This document shows, in pieces, positions 10,250 to 14,830 of a stretch of DNA of 14,830 bases. Under the pieces are notes generated by a model that worked only from the letters and a program-made list of their open reading frames with translations, made no database searches and had not been told where the DNA came from. This stretch comes from Conidiobolus incongruus B7586 (Eukaryota; Entomophthoromycota; Entomophthoromycetes; Entomophthorales; Conidiobolaceae), in NCBI GenBank assembly GCA_000697335.1, contig JNEM01015519.1:1-14830 (forward strand), in the 5' to 3' direction. Both the position numbers and the translations under genes were made by a program. Every line of letters starts with the position of its first letter. Within the stretch, counting starts at the first letter, position 1.

Positions 10250-10626
10250 ATAATGTTTAATAAATTTTATTTAAGTATCAATAATATTTTATAATTAAAT
10301 TTTATTTTTATAAATTTCGTTTATTGTAACATATTATTGAAAATATCTGAATTTAAAAATAAAATAATAGAATTAATAATATATTTTGTACCATTTTATT
10401 ATTATACTATATATAGTGATTATATTTCTAAATATTACTAAATTTCTTAAAAATTTTGAATAGTTAATATTGAAGGTTATAAAGGAATAGAAAATAAAGA
10501 TATAATAATCCTTTAGTATCCCAAATGACATATTAGTGAAATTATTAATAGCTGAGAAATGAGTAAAAAGTACCACAAAAAAGAATGATTTTATTATTAA
10601 ATATACAATGAGATATATATAACCTA

Positions 10627-11364
10627 TTATTTACCATTTTCATACGGATTTAAACCATTAGGCTTACTATGATTAGTTAAAGATCCATAATCTTTATGAG
10701 CTACACTCCTTTCATTTTTAAATAAGAATTGAAAACTATACTGTTTACTATCACTATCCCAATACGTAAATAATTTATCGCTAAATTTGTCAATTTCTTT
10801 AGATTGAATTTTAAATGCGATACTTTCGTAAGGTTCAGCTGCGAAAATGACATATTGATAATTTTTGTCAGGTTGTTCAATATGTTGCTCGAAAGAAGAC
10901 ATAAAACGATATTTGGGTTCGACATCTAGGGAAATTTGGGGGTATTGAATTTGGAATAGGTAGCCAAACTGTCCAGTAATGGGATCTCTGATTTTGGTGA
11001 CCTTATAACCGGGACGGCCAATTTTGAAGAAATTCTTACGCACTTGAGGTACTGTAGGCTGAGCCACCATAGGTTGAATTTGGTTAAAGTCACGAGCTTC
11101 TTTGGCAGCTCTTCGAGCCAAATTAGTTTGATGCTTCTTTCCTTGAGTGTGAGCTAGGTAAGATCCTTCATTAGTGTGTAGTGTTAGACATAATTTACAT
11201 TCATAAGACCCCAAATGATTTTTCATAAAGTAGGGGTCTTTAGCCAGGTCAATTGTTTCCATAGCCAACTTTTTCAAACGCTCTCTCCTGTCGACATTAC
11301 TCTCACTGGCACTCATAACACCTCCCGAACCGGGTTTGCTTCCTACTCGGTTTTGATAATCCAT
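10627..11364 (-). CDS. SF3A2: Splicing factor 3A subunit 2 (SF3A2/Prp11)
   Basis: SF3A2 is a subunit of the SF3a complex of the U2 snRNP, needed in the nucleus for pre-spliceosome (A complex) assembly at the branch point. The 245-residue single-exon protein begins MDYQNR...GSGGV, as family members do. It carries the near-invariant block DPYFMKNHLGSYECKLC and AHTQGKKHQTNLARRAAKEA. The matrin/U1-C type zinc finger uses C56, C59, H72 and H78. The second conserved block follows: FFKIGRPGYKVTKIRDP (112-128), then RFMSSFEQ and AAEPYESIAFKI (175-186). The protein stops soon after this block, without the long proline-rich heptad-repeat tail of animal SF3A2, which resembles the shorter yeast/fungal form. 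It is divergent from the ZNF706-like gene, with a 349-bp spacer. Codon GC falls toward its 3' end, unlike FEN1 and lipin. Confidence 0.97.
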   Translation of the reverse strand: MDYQNRVGSKPGSGGVMSASESNVDRRERLKKLAMETIDLAKDPYFMKNHLGSYECKLCLTLHTNEGSYLAHTQGKKHQTNLARRAAKEARDFNQIQPMVAQPTVPQVRKNFFKIGRPGYKVTKIRDPITGQFGYLFQIQYPQISLDVEPKYRFMSSFEQHIEQPDKNYQYVIFAAEPYESIAFKIQSKEIDKFSDKLFTYWDSDSKQYSFQFLFKNERSVAHKDYGSLTNHSKPNGLNPYENGK

Positions 11365-11713
11365 ACTTATTTATTATTGCTTTAATTTAATTATTAATGT
11401 GTATTTATTATGTTATGGTTAATATTTTAATATCACCTGAATTTGTGTACTTTAAATTAATAAGGTATAAAACATTATTATGGGATTAATATAAACATTA
11501 ATTTAAATCAACCCATAAAAATATTCAATTATATTCGAATTTTGACATTTCGAAAGTAAAATGCTCTTCACAATTATTTGCATTCAATAAATACTTCAAT
11601 TTAGCTATAGATCAACTGGTAATTAATTTTTTTAAAATATATAACAAAATTTTAATATATCATAATATTTTTTTCTTTATATTGATATATATTTTTTAGC
11701 TTTCAGGGCGAGA
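11365..11713. promoter_or_regulatory. Shared spacer between divergent SF3A2 and ZNF706-like genes
   Basis: The 349-bp spacer separates two divergent start codons and so must hold both promoters or one bidirectional promoter. Composition is very AT-rich with poly-T and TATA-like runs near 11620-11700. No specific factor site can be called. A pyrimidine tract ending in TTTCAG lies at about 11700-11706, just before the plus-strand start; it could be an acceptor of a 5'UTR intron, but no donor is assigned. Confidence 0.45.
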
Positions 11714-12039
11714 ATGACTAGAGGTAAACAAAAAGAACAAGCTAGGTATATACAACAATTGAAAATTATATTTTTTTAACTTATTTATGAACTAATTAGA
11801 GAGAGAGCTCAAAAGGCAGCTGCCGCAAGGAAGGGAGGAGTTAGCCAATTTGAAGCTAGAAAAGCTGGTTTACAAATTGTTTGCCCCAGTTGCAAAGTAA
11901 TTTTGATCAAAGTTTATTCGATAAATTGTTTACTTAATAAAATTTCTAGTCTCCAGCCTCCAACTACAAAGTTCTCGTACAACACATGGAAGCGAAACAT
12001 CCCAAAGCACCAATTCCACCAGAATCTGATTTTAGTTGA
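11714..12039 (+). CDS. ZNF706/At2g23090-like small zinc-finger protein, three exons
   Basis: The exons 11714-11745, 11800-11896 and 11950-12039 are joined by GT-AG introns of 54 and 53 bp. They encode 72 residues starting MTRGKQKEQARERAQKAAAA. The basic, Arg/Lys/Ala/Gln-rich N-terminal half is the 4F5/SERF-like segment. The second half has a single C2H2 finger with C39, C42, H55 and H60 (IVCPSCK ... HMEAKH), followed by the typical HPKAPIPPE end. Length (human ZNF706 is 76) and motif order match the family. Human ZNF706 has been linked to transcriptional repression and its SERF-like region to protein aggregation, but the fungal role is not established. Each exon is too short to stand out as an open frame, so the model rests on homology and exact splice phases. 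Branch-like 'actaa' and 'cttaat' lie close to the two acceptors. Confidence 0.93.
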
Positions 12040-12096
12040 TTTTTTTCAAGTATCTAAAACGAATAAATTTAATGAAATATAGGTTTCTAATTTGGT

Positions 12097-12814
12097 CTAG
12101 TATCTCACTAATAATGCTTTCAGTTTATTGTTCACCTCTGGCTGAAAAGTTGAAGCAACAATGGGATTACAAAGCGATGGAAACATAATCATAGTCACTA
12201 CTACAGCATCGAGAAAAGGAATTCTTTTGTAATGGTTAGTAATTTTAAGTACCTGAGTCACATATGTGAAAATATATGTCAAATTACAAACTACAATGAC
12301 TACTAAAGTTACTTATTTAAATAACCGATTTCTCTGCTAAATCAAACTAGAATATAATTCATGATCTTGATTCATTTTAGCTTTTTATAAGCATTGTAAT
12401 AAATGAAAGGGTAAGAAACTGAAATAATTCATGCTTGGACCGCCATATACACCCCTCCAATTGTTTGTAAAGCATTCATCTCCGGTGTTCCATTTCTCAA
12501 AGCATCGCATTGAATGTACAATGGGGATGGACGTCAATGACTACAACAATATAAACAAAACTGCTTAAGATAGGTAAAATGCATATTATCCAAATGATAA
12601 ATCAAATCTGCCTTTTAAATTGAATCTGATGATACACTACTAAGTATCTGATTACCGATATGATACAAACAATAGCAATTCCCGAATGAATTAAAGTATA
12701 AACGAAAACAGCAATCTGGCTAGTTCTCGGTCGTAGAGTATAAAAATCCTTACCATTAGCTATTAAGCAGAGAGGAAGTATAAATAATGAAATGCCGACA
12801 TTAATTCCACTACG
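12097..12814 (-). pseudogene. Decayed seven-transmembrane receptor related to the 8049-8993 gene
   Basis: Reading the minus strand gives pieces in three frames that line up in order with the intact receptor, from helix 2 to helix 8. Helix 3 end is RYLVVYHQ (intact: RYYIVCHQ). The second outer loop has PSPLYIQC (intact: PTPSYIQC). Helix 5 has VSYPFIYYNAYKKL. The helix 7-8 region reads FLDAVVV...CNPIVASTFQPEVNN, keeping NP and the identical FQPEVNN. It is broken by in-frame stops at 12604-12602, 12431-12429, 12339-12337 and 12315-12313, and by frame changes near 12535 and 12375. No helix 1 is found upstream; the 5' edge is a stop or possible acceptor at 12817-12815. The first two stops (TGA) fall where the intact receptor has Trp125 and Trp184. 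It is not a simple copy of the neighbour, because overall similarity is low. It lies 57 bp tail-to-tail from the ZNF706-like gene. Confidence 0.82.
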
Positions 12815-14419
12815 CTATATATCAACTTAATGCAATTTCAGTTCTCAAATTCGCATTTATTTTTCAAAATATAAATTAAAACAATGTTTATAATCATATT
12901 AATTACTGAAAATCATTTAAAATACAGTTAAAAGTAATTATAATGAAATCATAATTGTTGATATCTAACTTTCTCAATATTCTGGCAATATTTTTTAATT
13001 CATCGATTTTATCTCAACTAAAGTATAAATATTCACTGTATATTTTATTCAAAATTTTGATTCTGATGAATTGACTTCAAATATTCTATAAATTGATTTT
13101 TTATTTGTGGATTCAGGATTTGGATGACATTTTGATTATTAGAATAGTGAATATTTGTTGCAATTTGTAACTTGGTTAAGATTTTCTGAATTTGATATTT
13201 GTACAAAGTTAAAATAATTCATTTTGAATCATTAATTGAAACCTTTCATTGAATGTACTATTCGTTCTTGAATTATTTGATCAAATTTAAATTATTGGAT
13301 TAGATTTCAAGGAATATGTACTTGGAAGGGTATACAAATCTTAATATATATTAATTTAAATATATCAACAAATAATTTTATTTGGATTCTTTGATCTTTG
13401 ACATATACCATAAAAAATATATTTCGTTATTCTGAATCAGGATTTAGATAAAACAGGAATTTTGATCAAGGCAAGTTCATAAGCACTAAATGATCAATTA
13501 ATATTGTTGCATTATATAGAAAAATTATTTGTAAATCTTGTATATTTTAATAATTATTGAATAATTTTATAATTTATTAAATAATTAAAAAAAAATAAGA
13601 TTATTATATTCCAAATTAAAATATTTAGTCAAAAAAATTTTAGATATTTTAAAATTAATTAACAATGTATTATTATTAATAAGTAAAATGTTTTTAATTA
13701 GAATTTTGATGAATCTTTTTGATAAAGTTTCTATTAATGTTAATATTCATAAGTTTTCAAGTTGATGATTTCATATTTATATAAAATGATTTTATATTAT
13801 TACAAGTAACTCAATAATTTATATGAATGAATTATATTAGTTTGTTCAGTTAATATTGAAAAGAGCAAATGTATTGACAAATAGCTATTATTTTATCTAA
13901 TCATTGAACTTTAAAAATGGTTGATCAATTTTAATAATATATATTTGTTAAGAGACTAGTTCTCTAAATTCTTATATATACTTTCATATAATTCAATTAA
14001 CTATAAATTATATGATTAATTTATACTTTTATAGCTAAATTAATTATATAAATAGCATTAAATTATCTAATAAACCAGGTTCCTTTTTTTCCTCTCTATT
14101 CTTACTATTCTTTACCTTTTCACTATTTCTAAGATTGAAACTATATCTTGTCAATATTACAGTATATTGACACTACCCAATATAAATCTTAATATATCAG
14201 TGACTCATCCTAGTTTGAAGCTTAAATAAACTTTGTTTATATTTGCACACTACAGCCACATTATAATACCACATTCTGTGTCACACTATTCTTATATTAA
14301 GTCTTCCTCTACACTATATCAGTATTTACCACCATACTTACAATATTATATATTAAACCTTGTATTAAAAAATTAACCTATTCAATAAAATTAAATACAA
14401 TTTATTTGTTATTACCATA
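12815..14419. other. AT-rich intergenic region to the right of the receptor pseudogene
   Basis: No gene is recognised. The first 150 bp upstream of the pseudogene was checked for a lost helix 1 and shows none. A pyrimidine-rich, purine-poor stretch occupies about 14078-14345 on the plus strand, and an 8-bp inverted repeat lies at 14150-14171. Two loosely similar phrases around 'ttcaggatttggat' (near 13113) and 'tcaggatttagat' (near 13437) may be a faint duplication. The rest is featureless. Confidence 0.45.
14150..14171. repeat. Short perfect inverted repeat
   Basis: GTCAATAT (14150-14157) and ATATTGAC (14164-14171) flank a six-base loop. It has the same 8-6-8 geometry as the one at 720-741, but the arm sequence differs. 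No function is evident. Confidence 0.4.
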
Positions 14420-14830
14420 GAATTAAAGAAATGGGAAATTTTTTAATTTTGGATTTTTCAAACTTATTATTAGTTTCAAATAAAAAAAATTATTTTTTAA
14501 AATTTATTATTTAATTTAATTATACTTAAACTAAATAATAATTATCAAAAGTTTTTTATTTTAATATTAATAAAATTAAATCATAAACCCTTTTAAAATT
14601 ATTTAAAATTTATAAATAGCTTTTAATAATAAAGCATTATTTAAATCAATAATTTATTATTAGGTAAATTATTTTAAAATTAAGTGAGAAATTATTTAAA
14701 ACCTATTAAAATCTAGAAAATCAATTTCAATTATTAATTTTTAATTATTAATAAAATGAAAAAATATATTAAAAAATATCTTTTTATTTTAATTAAAGAA
14801 TTATCAAAACATTTTAATATTAGTTACATA
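14420..14830. repeat. Partial copy (5' portion) of the AT-rich dispersed repeat
   Basis: This stretch aligns in the same orientation with about 9019-9480. The anchors are the start region 'aaagaaatgggaaatttttt', the 25 identical bases at 14513-14537, and the phrase around 'cataaacccttttaaaatta' (14582-14601). It is about 90 bp shorter than the other copy over the same span, through a deletion here or an insertion there around 9075-9165. It runs off the window end, so its 3' part is unseen. Confidence 0.65.

Larger units (their letters stand above)
9019..10320. repeat. Near-full copy of the AT-rich dispersed repeat
   Basis: The left part matches about 14420-14830, including 25 identical bases at 9183-9207 against 14513-14537 and a similar start around 'gaaatggcaagttttttaat'. 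The right part matches about 1-660, including the hairpin at 9991-10013 and the anchor at 10104-10135. It is the only copy in the window that covers both parts, so the element is at least about 1.3 kb. It has no coding capacity and no recognisable terminal inverted repeats, LTRs or target duplications. Its class is undetermined: it could be a decayed non-autonomous transposon or a genome-specific non-coding repeat. Boundaries are approximate to a few tens of bases. Confidence 0.7.
8994..10626. other. Gene-free region largely filled by the AT-rich repeat
   Basis: Nearly all of this stretch between the receptor and SF3A2 is the dispersed repeat (about 9019-10320). The remaining 300 bp downstream of SF3A2 is AT-rich 3' flank. 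Frames here (for example 67 codons at 10576-10373, minus) are Asn/Ile/Tyr/Phe-rich products of base composition and show no protein features. Confidence 0.55.

Noticed and set aside
9019-10320. LTR retroelement or DNA transposon assignment for the dispersed repeat
   Set aside because: I find no long terminal repeats, terminal inverted repeats, target duplications or coding remnants, so no class is named.
12429-12604. Reading TGA as tryptophan (an altered genetic code)
   Set aside because: The two stops at Trp positions invite the idea, but FEN1, lipin, SF3A2 and the intact receptor all use TGG for Trp, the ZNF706-like gene ends at TGA, and the same region also has TAG, TAA and frame changes. 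Ordinary decay explains it.

Overview
The window looks like nuclear DNA of a very AT-rich, early-diverging fungus. Intergenic DNA is strongly A/T dominated and introns are very short (46-105 bp). Four widely conserved eukaryotic genes (FEN1, a Pah1/lipin phosphatase, SF3A2/Prp11 and a ZNF706-like small zinc-finger protein) sit beside a rhodopsin-type seven-helix receptor and a decayed relative of it. Many class-A-like receptors in an AT-rich, compact-intron fungal genome would fit an entomophthoroid such as Conidiobolus. That assignment is inference from gene style, not a species identification.

Layout. Positions 1-660 are the 3' part of a diverged AT-rich dispersed repeat, followed by non-coding DNA with one small higher-GC islet (about 1137-1200). 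FEN1 lies at 1760-2896 on the plus strand. A five-exon lipin gene on the minus strand (5888-3454) converges with it. Positions 5889-8048 are mostly empty, except for an unexplained coding-like, higher-GC island on the minus strand at about 5937-6274. An intact seven-helix receptor gene occupies 8049-8993 on the plus strand. About 25 bp after its stop a full-looking copy of the repeat begins (about 9019-10320). SF3A2 (11364-10627, minus) and the three-exon ZNF706-like gene (11714-12039, plus) are divergent and share a 349-bp spacer. A receptor pseudogene (12814-12097, minus) follows tail-to-tail. Non-coding DNA runs to about 14420, where the 5' part of a third repeat copy begins and runs off the end.

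The genes do not form one pathway. FEN1 processes Okazaki fragments, lipin makes diacylglycerol and sets nuclear-membrane lipid supply, SF3A2 is a U2 snRNP spliceosome component, the small zinc-finger protein has no firmly assigned job, and the receptor is probably a surface sensor. The main points of interest are the receptor/pseudogene pair (two of whose stops fall at tryptophan positions of the intact relative), the three same-orientation repeat copies that bracket the gene blocks, the unidentified island upstream of lipin, and a rise in GC toward the facing 3' ends of FEN1 and lipin. I saw no CRISPR array, tRNA, rRNA or recognisable transposase.
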